Position numbers and translations under genes: made by a program. A DNA stretch of 64,000 bases. Source: Bufo bufo (taxonomy: Eukaryota; Chordata; Amphibia; Anura; Bufonidae). The stretch lies in NCBI RefSeq assembly GCF_905171765.1, contig NC_053392.1, forward strand, positions 411,484,299-411,548,298, in the 5' to 3' direction. Shown one piece after another: positions 1-10,887 of the stretch. The notes under the pieces were generated by a model. It was not told the origin of the DNA. It did no database searches and was given only the letters and a program-made list of their open reading frames with translations. Every line of letters starts with the position of its first letter. Positions within the stretch are counted from its first letter, which is position 1.

Positions 1-888
1 GCCCTCCACGGCATCCGCAATAGCACACACTCCCCCGCCCACCACTGGCGCAGGCGCCCACTCCGCCGCCGGGGACGCCCCAGAACCAGAACCCAAGCAC
101 GCCAACAGTGATAGCATACCTGACAAAAACTCCCGCGCTAAACCTTCAGACCCAGACAGCCCCCCCAATTCACCCCCCAATCCCGACCTGACACAGGTCT
201 GTCGCTGATACGAAGATCGCTCACCTGGCTGTCCCTGGGGTGTCCTCCCAGCAGCCGCCAACCGCCCTGTAGGTCCTCCCATCCATGGTCCGCTCTGTGC
301 AGATGATGTGGAAGGACCGGCACCCGCCGCATACTCAAGGCCGCCGTCCGCCTCCCCTTCATCCTGACTCACTTCACCTTCTTCCAAGGCCCGGTAGTCT
401 TGGGAACCACAGCCAGCATCATCCTGGCCTGGTTGCAACTCACAGTTGACAAAGAAGCTAGGTCCACCTCCAGATAGCCGCCGATCTTGCGCACCCCAAC
501 CTTCCTCAAACATCTGCGCAATCACGGGCTCCTCGGCATGAAAACAGATAGCCGCATCCATCTCCGGCACCGCTGTCACCCCCCCATGCTGTACTGTGGG
601 CGGGGCCAAGCCTGAGTCCACAGCCAGCGCACGATAAGAATCTTGGCTGTTCCGAGCTTCGTGCTACCTCGCCGAACAGATGAAGACTGCCACCGGCCAG
701 AGGATGCAGGCCGTGACGCAACACGCTCCCTCACCACAGCTGCGCTCCCAGGAAGGCCCCCACCATCCACAGATGAGGCCGCACACTCCACCGCTCTCCC
801 GGACCAGACACTACACACAGGCTGCGCAGGTAAGGTCTGTCCGCCTGCTCGCTCCCCACCAGAAAGCGATGGAGGGGGGAACACCGCA
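1..888 (-). other. GC-rich unrecognised sequence, coding-like on the minus strand
   Basis: No family recognised. The composition is GC-rich, unlike the AT-rich stretch after 1310. Several 70-110-residue minus-strand frames are open and rich in Arg, Ser, Gly and Pro, but no single frame runs through, so this may be a broken ORF continuing from the frame at 889-1251. It runs off the left edge of the window. Confidence 0.3.
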
Positions 889-1251
889 CTAGAACTCATC
901 CCCTTTCGCAGCGCTGAAGACGAAGGACGTCGGTGCCCGGCTCTGTGCAGGATTCCTCCCGCTGCACCGGCAGGGGTTAACCGGCTCAGCTCCAGCCGAC
1001 GGCAGCGGAAGGGCCCGAACTGGACTCCTTAAGCGGCGCTGCACCCAGGGGGTCGCCTCTGGGCTCAAGCGCTCGGGTCTCACCGATCTCCTGGCCCTAG
1101 TTCTAACTGCAGGAGCCGCTGGGGGCCCGGCTGGACCCGCTAAAGCCACCCGCAGACTATCCTGCAGCCATGCCTGACCATGACGTTCTGCTGCTGCCCT
1201 CACTGCCAATAATAAATCATCTAAAGATGCCATGCTGCGACTGACCTGCAA
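889..1251 (-). CDS. Hypothetical Arg/Pro/Ala-rich protein fragment
   Basis: A 120-residue open frame read leftward. Translation could begin at 1251 or at the second Met, 1233, which opens MASLDDLLLAVRAAAERHGQ. The first 30 residues look helical and amphipathic. The rest is low-complexity, Arg- and Pro-rich with an RRSVRPERLSPE stretch, resembling basic ORF1-type proteins of retroelements, but I cannot name a family. A TATA-like box lies 52-58 bp upstream. The frame stops at 889 while neighbouring frames stay open, so a frameshifted, longer original protein is possible. No host gene is recognised here. Confidence 0.3.
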   Translation of the reverse strand: MQVSRSMASLDDLLLAVRAAAERHGQAWLQDSLRVALAGPAGPPAAPAVRTRARRSVRPERLSPEATPWVQRRLRSPVRALPLPSAGAEPVNPCRCSGRNPAQSRAPTSFVFSAAKGDEF

Positions 1252-1302
1252 ACTTGACTGAAACTACTGAACACCGGTGGGAGGTGTCTCCTCCCCCCAG
1301 GA

Positions 1303-1309
1303 TTATATA
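1303..1309 (-). promoter_or_regulatory. TATA-box-like motif upstream of the 1251 start
   Basis: On the minus strand the motif reads TATATAA, preceded by a C/G-rich tract. It lies 52-58 bp before the possible start codon at 1251, a plausible spacing for a short 5' leader. It is a single motif, so chance occurrence is possible. Confidence 0.3.
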
Positions 1310-1730
1310 CTGCCCGCGAATCCCTAGTCCCACCCCTATCCTACCAGATACATTAACCCCTTACTGCCTTCAAATTCCCCCTAAGTCAGGCTACACTACT
1401 CTATGCTGCGCCCCGCTCCGTTGCTCTCATTCTCTAGCAAGCTCCAACAAGTCGACGTCCATCCCCGACCAGACTCACTTCTCGCTCGCTGGGATGAGAG
1501 GCCAGCAACATATGTACCAGATCCTTTGGCAATACCACCTCCTCCCATGGACTCGGGATGAGTACTCCTCTTTGTTATCTTGTATTTTATTTTAACAGCT
1601 CCAAACACCCACATAGACCAATCTCCCTCACCTACTGCCAACTAGACCCCCAATCCCCAACTGTCACACTTTATGAACCAACTGATGTTATGCAACCCAT
1701 AGTGTATATTATACCCTACAGGTAGACAAT
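1310..1730. other. Unassigned stretch
   Basis: I see no recognisable coding region, RNA gene or element terminus here. Confidence 0.3.
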
Positions 1731-2173
1731 TCACACACTACTCAACGGTTCATGATTAATTTGCCAGAATTGACTCATCATATCCGACAGCTTGTTCCAT
1801 GATACCCTTGAAGTAAATATCCACCCAATAATCATTTCATACCATGCACCAGTCACATTGAAGCTAGGCAACCAGCCCTCACTTGTTCTAACTAAAAATG
1901 GAAAATCTCCCTCATATCTCCATGATTCTGACAATTTCAAAACATATGTCAAAACTGGGAGAACTTCATTGACGATAACATGACTCATTAGGATGATGTT
2001 GACCTTTTATGAGCCACTTCTAAGGCAGTAATGAGAGGGTATATTATCAAATACACTAACCACACACAGAACAGCGACACCAATTTTGAGTCTTACATCC
2101 AGAGACCCAGACAACCCATGCCCAAACCGCTTCTCCCACAACCAAAGCAGAATATCAAGATGCCCAATCTTTA
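1731..2173 (+). pseudogene. L1/Tx1-type LINE fragment (end of endonuclease and start of RT linker)
   Basis: Read on the plus strand across frameshifts, this resembles the C-terminal end of an APE endonuclease (YHAPVTL, compare SDHAPV in L1 proteins) followed by the linker before RT (SKAVMRGYIIKYTN, a hallmark of the L1/Tx1 clade). It is broken by stops and shifts. It is cut at 2173 by the hAT insertion. A piece of L1 RT C-terminus in the same orientation occurs at 12215-12594, so both may come from one LINE split by later insertions; that link is inference. Confidence 0.6.
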
Positions 2174-2759
2174 CTAAATACTAGTGTTGATCGAGCACCA
2201 AAGTGCTCGGGTGCTCTGGTGCTCGAGTCGAACACTTTGGGATGCTTGGGTGCTCTACAGTGCACCCGAGGACAATGGAAGTCAATGGGAGAACCCAAGC
2301 ATTAAACCAGGCACCCCCTGCTCTGAAGAGGGGAGGGTGTCTGGTTCATAGGAAAATGTCAGAAATTGATGGAAACACCATCAAAATGGTTCGGGAACAG
2401 CATGAAGAGGATGTCTGGATGTTTCTTGGACTCCCAGGTCGCTGCTGGGAACGATGTGCTCCGAGTAGTACACTACTTTTACTGAATGACAATAACACGC
2501 ACAAAATCGAAGCTAAAATTGATTTTAGAGGAAAAATTGTTAGGAAACATTCTTTTTTGTAAGGAAGAGGCACTCCGATACAACCTGTATATTACATAAA
2601 GGAGGGCCTCATTCACATTGTGGTACAATTGTTCAGGTAGTGTGACTCCTACACTCATAAAGCCTATGCACTAAGTGAAAGGGCTGCCAAAAATTACAAG
2701 GAACCGGCACTCCAATACACCCTTTATTACACATAAAAGGAGGGCATCATACACCCTTG

Positions 2760-3300
2760 AAAAATTATGATTGATGGCCTGCTGGTAACCCTCAAAAACA
2801 TTAGGAGCAAGGGCCTGCTGGCGACCCTCTAAAACATTAGGGGCAAGGGCCTGCTGCTGATCTGACCATCTAAAACATTAGGTATGAGGGTCTGCTGCTG
2901 ATCTGAGCATCGAAAAAATTATGGGCAAGTGCCTGCTGCTGAGCTGACCATTGAAAAAATAATGGGAGAGTGCCTGCCGCTCAGCTAACCATTGAAAAAA
3001 TTATGGGTGATGGCCTGCTGGTGAGCTGACCCTGTAAAACATTATGGTGTAGGGCCTGCTGGTGAGCTGACCCTCAAAAAGATTGTAGGTGAGGGCCTGC
3101 TGGGGAGCTGACCCTGTAAAACATTATGGTTGAGGGCCTGCTGGTGAGCTGACCCTCAAAAACATATGCGAGGACCTGCATGTGAGCTGACCATCTAAAA
3201 GATTGTAGGTGAGGGCCTGCAGGTGTGCTGACCCTCTAAAATATTGTAGGTGAGGGCCTGCTGGTGAGCTGACCCTCTAAAACATTATATGCGAAGGCCG
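2760..3300. repeat. Tandem repeat, ~42-bp unit (GGCCTGCTGGTGAGCTGACC)
   Basis: About a dozen imperfect copies of a ~42-bp unit containing GGCCTGCTGGTGAGCTGACC and AAAACATTA. The left copies are more diverged than the right. The same repeat occurs at 45760-46220 in the related hAT copy, where an 18S rRNA fragment interrupts it, so it is a constitutive part of this hAT family. Confidence 0.85.
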
Positions 3301-4088
3301 GGAGCGAGGGCAGACAAATAGGCATGTTGATATGATGGAAGAGGAGAAGGAGGAGGACGAGAAAAGGAAGATTGAACCATATACCCTTTTTTATGGTGGA
3401 AGGGGTGCATGGTAATACAGTGTATTCAATACACCATAAAAGCCACATTTAAAGTGCCTTCATGTTCAGCTGCTTTCCTCTGGTGGAGTAGGGAAGTCAG
3501 GGGCAATCCAGGCCTTGTTCATTTTGATAAGAGTCAATCTGTGAGCATTTTCAGTTGACAGGCGGATACGCTTATCAGTCATTATGCCCCCAGCAGCACT
3601 AAATACCCGCTCTGAGAAAACGCTGGCAGCAGGGCAGACCAGCACTTCCAAGGCGTAGAGCGCCAGTTAGTGCCACGTGTCCAGCTTGGACACCCAGTAG
3701 TTGTAAGGCACTGAGGGATCATTGAGGATGTTGTCACAGTCTGCCATGTACTCCTTCACCATCTTCCAAAAATTTTGATTCCTGGGACACTAGGCTGCGC
3801 AGCAGGGTGAGGGTGCTGGCAGGGTATTATGAAAAACTGTCGCAGGCTTTGGAGAGTGTTGCCCTGCCTCTGTTGGAACTGCTGTGTGTTCCCCTCGTCT
3901 CTCCTCCTCGGTTGACTAAGGAACTACGTACTCTGCCTCCAGCGTTGTCAGCTGGAAATTTTTGGAGCAATTTTTCCACAAGGACCTTCTGCTATTGCAC
4001 CATTTTGCTCGTCCTCTGCACCACAGGAATGAGAGATAAGTTCTCTTTGTAGCGGGGGTCGAGAAGGGTGAACAACCATTAATCGGTG

Positions 4089-4135
4089 GAGGAAGAAGTC
4101 AGATAATTTACAAGACTTCGAAACGCGTCTGGGAG
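4089..4135 (+). ncRNA. Hammerhead-ribozyme-like motif, 5'-truncated
   Basis: Stem II is a perfect 6-bp pairing (GAAGTC, 4095-4100, with GACTTC, 4114-4119), followed directly by GAAACGCGTC (4120-4129), which fits G12-A13-A14, a 2-bp helix III and the GUC cleavage triplet. The upstream core should read CTGANGA. Here only GAGGA belongs to the element, because the insertion boundary falls at that point, so C3 and U4 are replaced by target sequence. Cleavage is therefore unlikely in this copy. Confidence 0.45.
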
Positions 4136-5162
4136 GAACTTTGGCTTCGGGATATCTATATCAAGTATGCGCTGGAGAAAAAGATACTAAAAATAACATT
4201 CAATCAGCTGATTCAACATCCATAATTTGAAATCCCCGCTTAGCCGGCAAGCAGGGAAAAAGAACTCTCAGTTGGTCGACTCTCATCACGTTATTAATTG
4301 AAGGTGGAGTCGACAACACGAGGGACGCCGAATATGGATCGAAAAACTGTTCACACTGAACTAGAGGTGATACTCAACAAGAAAGGCTGGAAACGAGGAC
4401 AAGCGAAAAAACCCTCACTGATGTGGAGTGTGGTCATGCTTTACACATAAATACCTTGCAGAGAACCAAATGAACAGTGAGTACCTCTGAAATTGTGTGG
4501 TATCGAATATACACATATCGAATATACGCATACTGCTATACTGACTCAATTACCTAAATTCGAGAAAGAAAGCGAATATACGCATACTGCTATACTGACT
4601 CGATTATCTAAATTCTAGAAAGAAAGACAGTGTTTTATCGATTGGAAAAATACACCGACTCGATTATTTAAATTCAAGAAAGAAAGCCTTTGTTGCATCG
4701 ATTGGAAAACACAATAAGGAGAAATGTTCATATGAATTATTGACCCCGATAGTTTATGGAGTACTTAGTGGACTAAAGCACTATATGAACTGCTTGCTCT
4801 ACTCCATCATATTGAATATTTATTGGATTAAAGTGCAATAACGGATTAAGATACCTCTAATTTTATGGACCACCTGTAAGAATATATTGAGTAATTATTG
4901 CAACATATATTTTTATTTTTATTTTTTGTATTTTAACTATAAATTTTTATTGTTGTGATTTATTTTATTGTTGAGATCCATTTTAATTATTTTAGTGAAT
5001 AAAACCCTATCTTTTGCTGCATTACTCCAGATGTCCGAGTGCCTATCTTTTTACAATATATCTGCTATTTAATTTTGGTGACTGTGAGGGCAGTAAGTCA
5101 CGATACGAGCACCGGTACCATCCACTTGGAGGTAGAGCCACCCAAAGACTATTTGATTCACT
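4089..5162 (+). mobile_element. Penelope-type terminal module inserted in the hAT, with 15-bp duplication
   Basis: The insert is bounded on both sides by AACCATTAATCGGTG (4074-4088 and 5163-5177). It begins GAGGAAGAAGTC and has GAAACGCGTC 31 bp in, the 3' core and cleavage triplet of the small hammerhead ribozymes known from terminal repeats of Penelope-like elements. Near 5000-5050 it has AATAAAA followed by GAGTGCC, an arrangement shared with 14041-14770. I see no ORF. It could be a solo terminal repeat or a nonautonomous retrozyme-like unit. Confidence 0.55.
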
Positions 5163-6507
5163 AACCATTAATCGGTGTTGACCAAAATGCGCAAAACCCG
5201 TGGGTCACGGGAAAGGAAGCCTAACATAAAGTCAGCAATGTGTACCAAAGTCCCAACAGGCAAGACTTCACTGTCGTCATCAGAAGGATGACTCTAAATC
5301 TCCTCATCCTCTTCCTCCTCTTCTGCCCATCCACTCAGAACAGATGGAATTAAACTTCCATGGGTACTACCCTCTATAGCGGAGGCAACCGTCTCCTGCT
5401 CCTCCTCCTCATCATCATTATCCAATTTGCGCTGAGGGTGGTCTGGCTATCACCCTGTGTAATGTCTTCCCCCATTTCCACCTCTTCCACATACAAAGTG
5501 TCGGGCTTAATTGTGAGCAGCGAGCGTTTCAATAGACACAGAAGTGGGATGGTGATGCTGATAATAGAGTTATCGCCGCTCACCATCTGTGTTGATTCCT
5601 CAAAGTTTCTTAAAACCTCACAGAGGTCAGACATCCATGCCCACTCCTCGCTTGTGAAGAGCGGAAGCCGCATTGAAAGGCAACAACCTTGTTGCAGCTG
5701 GTATTCCACTACTGTCCTCTGCTGCTCACAAAGCCTGGCCAACATGTGTAACGCGGAATTCCAGCTCGTGCTTACGCCGCACAACAGTCGGTGAGCTGGC
5801 AATTGTAAGCGCTGTTGCAGTGTTGACAGATCGGCAAAAGCTGTCAATAACTTGCAGAAGTGGGCACAAACGCGGCACTCCTTCACAAGTAGCTCAGGCA
5901 AATTGGGGTAGGTTTTGAGAAACCAAGTTTAAGACGTGGGCTTGGCATTGGATGTGTGTGAGCTTGCCGAGCTTCAAAGCTGCCACCAAGTTACGGCCAT
6001 TATCAGACACAACCATGCCTGGTGTAGGTTGAGTGGCGAGAGCCACAGCTCAGTCTGGTCTCTTATCCCCTGCCACAGCTCTGTGGCGGTTTGCTCCTTC
6101 ACAAGTAGCTCAGGCTAATTAGGGTAGATGATTCTGAGGTGTAAGTGGAGGAGGAGGCAGAGGAGGAGAAGTGGGGGTTGGAGTCACTTACGTAGGTGGT
6201 GGCGGAAACCCTGATGGAATTAGGGCCCTCAATCCTTGGCATCGGTAGCACCTGTGCCATTCCAGGATACGACTCGCTCCCGGCCTCCACAACATTCACC
6301 TAGTGTGCTGTCAGCAAAATGTAGCGTCCCTGGCAGAAAGCATTTGTCTATGTATCAGTCGTTAAGTAGACCTTCCCAGTGATGTTACGTGACACATGCA
6401 GGTGTAAGTCGGGCACGGCACACTGTGAAAAATAGTGGCGGCTGGGGACTGCATAACGAGGGACGGCCGCCAACATCAGGCTGCGGAAGGCCTCAGTGTC
6501 CACAAGC

Positions 6508-7320
6508 CTAAATGGCAACATTACCAGGCCCAGTAATTTGAAAAGTTGTGCATTTAGTGCTATGGCTATGGGACACAGAAGTGGATGTGGTCGCTGATGG
6601 TGCTTGCAAAGGTCCAGGTGCAGGGCGGGAGGTATCCTGGCCTGCACCTTCGACAGGGGATTGGCCAGCATGTAACAAAGAGGAAGAGGAGGCAGTGGTG
6701 TGACCCGCAGACACAGATTGTGGACCCAGGCGTTCGGCCCACCGATTACGGTCCTTTGATGCCATGTGGCGGATCATGCTAGTGAGGTTGCTAGTGTTCA
6801 CGCCCCTGCTCATTTTTTTATGGCACAGGTTGCAAACTACTATTCTTTTGTCGTCTGCACTTGCCTCAAAAAAGCGCCAGACTGCGGAACACCTACCCCT
6901 TGTCAAGGGAGATTTACCCCACGGGGTGCCCCGGGGAACAGTTGCGGGCCTGTTTGGTGTGGCCCGCCTTCTGCCTTTTGCCACCCCACTGCCTCTTCCA
7001 GCCGGTTGTGGTGCTGCGGATTCCTCCCCCTCTGTACTGCTGTCCTCGCTCGGCTTGCCACCTTCCCAGGTTGGGTCAGTGACTTCATCGTCCACCACCT
7101 CCTCCTCCACTTCCTCACTCTGCTCATCCTCCTGACTTGTTAACTTAACAACAACCCCAGTTATTGACAACTGTGTCTCATCCTCATCATCAACCTCGTG
7201 AAACACTAATTGCCGTTCCCCACCGTCATCTTCTTGTGACTGTGGATGCTCAAGAGTTTGGGAATCAGTGCACAAGATCTCCTCATGTCCCTCTTCAAGC
7301 GGGCTTCGCGAGAGGCCCAA
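6508..7320 (-). CDS. N-terminal BED-finger fragment of hAT transposase
   Basis: A 270-residue open frame. Residues 1-95 are strongly acidic, residues 96-140 are basic and Pro-rich, and residues ~143-195 form a BED finger (AVWRFFEAS, CNLCHKKM, then a distal RHMASKD). BED fingers bind transposon ends in hAT proteins. After the finger come Ser/Thr-rich linkers and a stop, with no catalytic core in frame. The piece could still make a DNA-binding fragment if transcribed, which is speculative. It lies in the hAT element 2182-9232, transcribed toward the element's left end. Confidence 0.6.
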   Translation of the reverse strand: MGLSRSPLEEGHEEILCTDSQTLEHPQSQEDDGGERQLVFHEVDDEDETQLSITGVVVKLTSQEDEQSEEVEEEVVDDEVTDPTWEGGKPSEDSSTEGEESAAPQPAGRGSGVAKGRRRATPNRPATVPRGTPWGKSPLTRGRCSAVWRFFEASADDKRIVVCNLCHKKMSRGVNTSNLTSMIRHMASKDRNRWAERLGPQSVSAGHTTASSSSLLHAGQSPVEGAGQDTSRPAPGPLQAPSATTSTSVSHSHSTKCTTFQITGPGNVAI

Positions 7321-7754
7321 ATCAAGTAATGGCGATAAAAAGAGCTCCGCGGAAGATCTGAGTATGGGATCGCTTGTTTGCCAAGACTCTCCATGGTGGG
7401 AGGATCAGGGTGAAGATTCTATTGACTAGACGCTTGGCTACTCAGACTGGACTTTGCGGAAGACAGAGTGGTGCTTAACCAACTGGAAGCATTATCTGGT
7501 CGCACTGGTGTGACTTTGAGAGTGGTGTCCTGCGCAGCCCTGCAAAATGGGACATGAAGCTAGGTATCGTGGATGAGTGTGTTTCTTGTGCTCTGGCAGC
7601 AGGCACAGTTTCACCGCGCCCAGGGCTACGGCCTCTGCGTGCACCATCAGCAGCACGGCCACTTCCCCGTCCCTTACTGCTCACCTTGAGCATATTAAAT
7701 GGTATATATGCTTGCAAGTATGTCACACGTACAGTAGCGCAGGTTTTGGAAGTG

Positions 7755-8150
7755 TATGCGCAAATAAATTGCACTGAATGTCACAGATATTTAAGATGCG
7801 CAAACATTATACAGGAGATGTAGCGCAGGTAATGTCGCTGTCACCAGCAGCGAAAAAATTGCACTGAATGTCACAGATATTTAGGATGCGCAAACATTAT
7901 ACAGAAGATGTAGCGCAGGTAATGTTGCTGTCACCAGCGGCTATGAAAAAATTACACTGAATGTCACAGATATTTAGGATGCGCAAACATTATACAGGAG
8001 ATGTAGCCCAGGTAATGTCGCTGTCAGCAGCGGCCAAACAATTGCGCTGAATGTCACTGATATTTAGAATGCGCAAATGTAACACAACAGATCTAGCAGA
8101 GGTTGTGTCACTGTCAGCAGCAGCCAAACAATTGAATGCAATTTTATGCA
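7755..8150. repeat. Tandem repeat, ~90-bp unit
   Basis: Four to five copies of a unit containing CACTGAATGTCACAGATATTT and GATGTAGCGCAGGTAATGT. Unit starts are spaced about 90, 93 and 90 bp. The block lies between the hAT transposase start and the element's right end, opposite the 42-bp repeat block near the left end. Confidence 0.85.
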
Positions 8151-8432
8151 GGTTGCGCTAATAATATATATTGCAGCCAGATAAAACAATAGTTCTTAAA
8201 TAGACTTTTGGGTCTCTAACACCTTTCAACACTAAACCCTGCCTAAAAAAAAAAACTATTCCTGTCCCTACACTATCTGTCCCTTCTGCTGCAGCTCGCC
8301 CTGACTAAGACTGAGCAGAACCACGTGTCATCGGGTGCTATATAGCCAACAAACGTGCGGGGAGGAGACTCAAGCATTGCGCCGGAGCACACGCGGTGTT
8401 CGGCCAACGCCACGATGTGCCGAGCATGCTCG

Positions 8433-9214
8433 ATATAACAAAACAATAACAAACACAGGTGCACTCTGCAGTATTACTAAATCCTCAAACTGTTTTTAAA
8501 ATTGAGAGATTAGTCAACATGTCCTACGGTGTAGAACATGTCTAAGCCCGGACACCGCGACAAGGTTTCTCAAGTAGCCCGGAACCCTACACTCTCCAAC
8601 CTGAGCCATATGGGCGATACCAGGAGCCAGTGGGCAAATTACAGGAGCATAAGGCCGACTCACAAACAACTCACCAGTTACCTCCAGCATGTGGCCATGC
8701 TTGCAATGGGAGGAGGGAGGAGTCTGTTAGTCCCACTCAAGACTTGCTGATAAGGCCCAGGCCTCACAGGTGCACCTAAATGTGACCTGTAGATGGAAAA
8801 CAGGCACATTTAAATAGGAGTTTATACACCTCCAGAAATCTATATATACAAACTAAGAAGACAGGTTGGCATTAGCAAGAGGTGCTTCAAACCCACATGC
8901 AGTTGTGCATATATATAGGGGAGCAAATCCTGCACTTGTGGCCCGTTGCTAATGGCAATCCCCAGCAAAATGCATACAATGGAGGATGCCCGCAGCGAAC
9001 CACAAGTACCACAATAGACATCCTACACAAGGTAACAAGTGCGGATGTAATAATTAATATAACAATATAACAAAACAATAACAAACACAGGTGCACTCTG
9101 CAGTATTACTAAATCCTCAAACTGTTTTTAAAATTGAGAGATTAGTCAACATGTCCTACGGTGTAGAACATGTCTAAGCCCGGACACCGCGACAAGGTTT
9201 CTCAAGTAGCCCGG
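8433..9214. mobile_element. 782-bp unit with identical 150-bp terminal direct repeats
   Basis: Positions 8433-8582 and 9065-9214 are identical over 150 bp as read by eye. The outside flanks are CATGCTCG (8425-8432) and GATGCTCG (9215-9222), a 7-of-8 match that could be a target duplication. The 482-bp middle has no ORF of note. The structure resembles a very small terminal-repeat retrotransposon (TRIM-like). The ends do not start TG or end CA, and no primer site is recognised, so a local segmental duplication within the hAT end is the main alternative. Confidence 0.5.
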
Positions 9215-9944
9215 GATGCTCGCCCAACACTACTAAATACCTTTATCCAGGGGACCAAGCCAAAAACACACAAAATCATTACTTCAGATAAGGAAATCGA
9301 GTAGACCCATTGCTGCCTAGACTGACTCACCCGGAACACACCCAATGGACAATAATCAAAATCCAAGACCATAATACCAGATGCATGGCAAATGATTCCA
9401 TGATCATACTGGATTTAGGATTAACCAATAGACCTGACAGAACAACAGATGTGCAGGTTGGGGGAAACCTGGGAAATAGTCAACATAAAATAATAACCTT
9501 CCAATTGTCATTTAAAAAAGTGTTTCTTCATGGAGGAACACAAATACCAAACTTCAAAAAAGCTAAATTTAGCCAACTAAGAGGGGCCACTGGCCTAACT
9601 AACTGGGACAAAGTCCTTAAAAATAAAAATACAGCCACAAAATGGGATATTTTTCAAAGTAAAAGCATCCTAAAATCTAATTGTGAGAGGTACATACCTT
9701 ATTGGAATAAAAGGGTAAGGAACAAGAAAAAAAAACAAATGTGGATAAATAGAATTGTAAAGAAAGGAATACATGACAAAAAGAAAGCATTAAAATCACT
9801 AAAACAGGAGGGTAGTGAGGAAGCATTGGAACGGTATAAGGAAAAAAATAGAATATGTAAAAGACAAATAATAGCAGCCAAACTAGAGACAGTGAGATTC
9901 ATTGGCAAAGAAAGTAAAACTAACCATAAAATGTTCTTCAATTA

Positions 9945-10887
9945 CAGTACAGACCAAAATTTTGGACACACCTTCTCATTCAAAGAGTTTTCTTTATTTT
10001 CATGACTATGAGGGCATCAAAACTATGAATTAACACATGTGGAATTATTAACATAACAAACAAGTGTGAAACAACTAATAAATATGTCATATTCTAGGTT
10101 CTTCAAAGTAGCCACCTTTTGCTTTGATTACTGCTTTGCACACCATCTTGGCATTCTCTTGATGAGCTTCAAGAGGTAGTCCCCTGAAATGGTCTTCCAA
10201 CAGTCTTGAAGGAGTTCCCAGAGATGCTTAGCACTTGTTGGCCCTTTTGCCTTCACTCTGCGGTCCAGCTCACCCCAAACCATCTCGATTGGGTTCAGGT
10301 CCGGTGACTGTGGAGGCCAGGTCATCTGGCGCAGCACCCCATCACTCTCCTTCATGGTCAAATAGCCCTTACTTTCAAAGTTTTCCCAATTTTTTCGGCT
10401 GACTGACTGACCTTCATTTCTTAAAGTAATGATGGCCACTCGTTTTTCTTTACTTAGCTGCTTTTTTCTTGCCATAATACAAATTCTAACAGTCTATTCA
10501 GTAGGACTATCAGCTGTGTATCCACCTGACTTCTCCTCAACGCAACTGATGGTCCCAACCCCATTTATAAGGCAAGAAATCCCACTTATTAAACCTGACA
10601 GGGCACACCTGTGAAGTCAAAACCATTTCAGGGGACTACCTCTTGAAGCTCATCCAGAGAATGCCAAGAGTGTGCAAAGCAGTAATCAAAGCAAAAGGTG
10701 GCTACTTTGAAGAACCTAGAATATGACATATTTTCTGTTGTTTCACACTTGTTTGTTATGTATATAATTCCACATGTGTTAATTCATAGTTTTGATGCCT
10801 TCAGTGTGAATCTACAATTTTCATAGTCATGAAAATAAAGAAAACTCTTTGAATGAGAAGGTGTGTCCAAACTTTTGGCCTGTACTG
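9945..10887 (-). mobile_element. Nonautonomous Tc1/mariner element, 943 bp, TA target site
   Basis: The left end CAGTACAGACCAAAATTTTG and the right end (reverse complement CAGTACAGGCCAAAAGTTTG) form inverted repeats extending inward about 220 bp. TA dinucleotides flank it (9943-9944 and 10888-10889). The inverted repeat includes the last part of the transposase, so the C-terminal coding sequence is present at both ends. The central catalytic region is deleted. It is inserted in the CR1-like LINE. Confidence 0.9.
10128..10475 (-). CDS. Internally deleted Tc1-like transposase fragment
   Basis: A 115-residue frame starting MARKKQLSKEKRVAIITLRNEG, the first helices of the Tc1 DNA-binding domain. 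It then jumps to the C-terminal catalytic end (WPPQSPDLNPIEMVWGELDR), which holds the last acidic residue of the DDE triad. A full-length Tc1 transposase is about 340 residues, so over 200 are missing, including the first two catalytic Asp residues. The join keeps the frame open, giving a catalytically dead fusion. It lies within the 943-bp element and needs transposase supplied elsewhere to move. Confidence 0.7.
   Translation of the reverse strand: MARKKQLSKEKRVAIITLRNEGQSVSRKNWENFESKGYLTMKESDGVLRQMTWPPQSPDLNPIEMVWGELDRRVKAKGPTSAKHLWELLQDCWKTISGDYLLKLIKRMPRWCAKQ

Larger units (their letters stand above)
3466..7320 (-). pseudogene. Broken hAT transposase (BED finger, core, C-terminal dimerisation region)
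   Basis: Reading leftward from 7320, there is an acidic leader, then a BED-type zinc finger (VCNLCHKKM with a downstream RHM), then degraded sequence. A core segment at 5374-5901 contains TSWNSALHMLARLCEQQ, the conserved W-N-S region of hAT transposases. The C-terminal hAT dimerisation motif lies at 3466-3651 (CPAASVFSERVFSAAGGI). The parts lie in different frames and the Penelope-type insertion 4089-5162 separates the last two, so no functional enzyme can be made. The organisation resembles ZBED/hAT-type transposases of about 600 residues. Homologous pieces occur at 54128-55800 and 62952-63190. Confidence 0.85.
2182..9232 (-). mobile_element. hAT DNA transposon, 7.05 kb, with 8-bp target-site duplication
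   Basis: The left end reads TAGTGTTGATCGAGCA and the right end, reverse-complemented, reads TAGTGTTGGGCGAGCAT, giving matched terminal inverted repeats. The element is flanked on both sides by CTAAATAC (2174-2181 and 9233-9240), an 8-bp duplication typical of hAT insertion. Inside on the minus strand are remnants of a BED-finger hAT transposase (3466-7320). Two tandem-repeat blocks (2760-3300 and 7755-8150) lie near the ends. Nested within it are a Penelope-type terminal module (4089-5162) and a 782-bp unit with identical ends (8433-9214). The transposase is broken, so the copy is not autonomous. A second, truncated relative begins at 43443. Confidence 0.9.
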
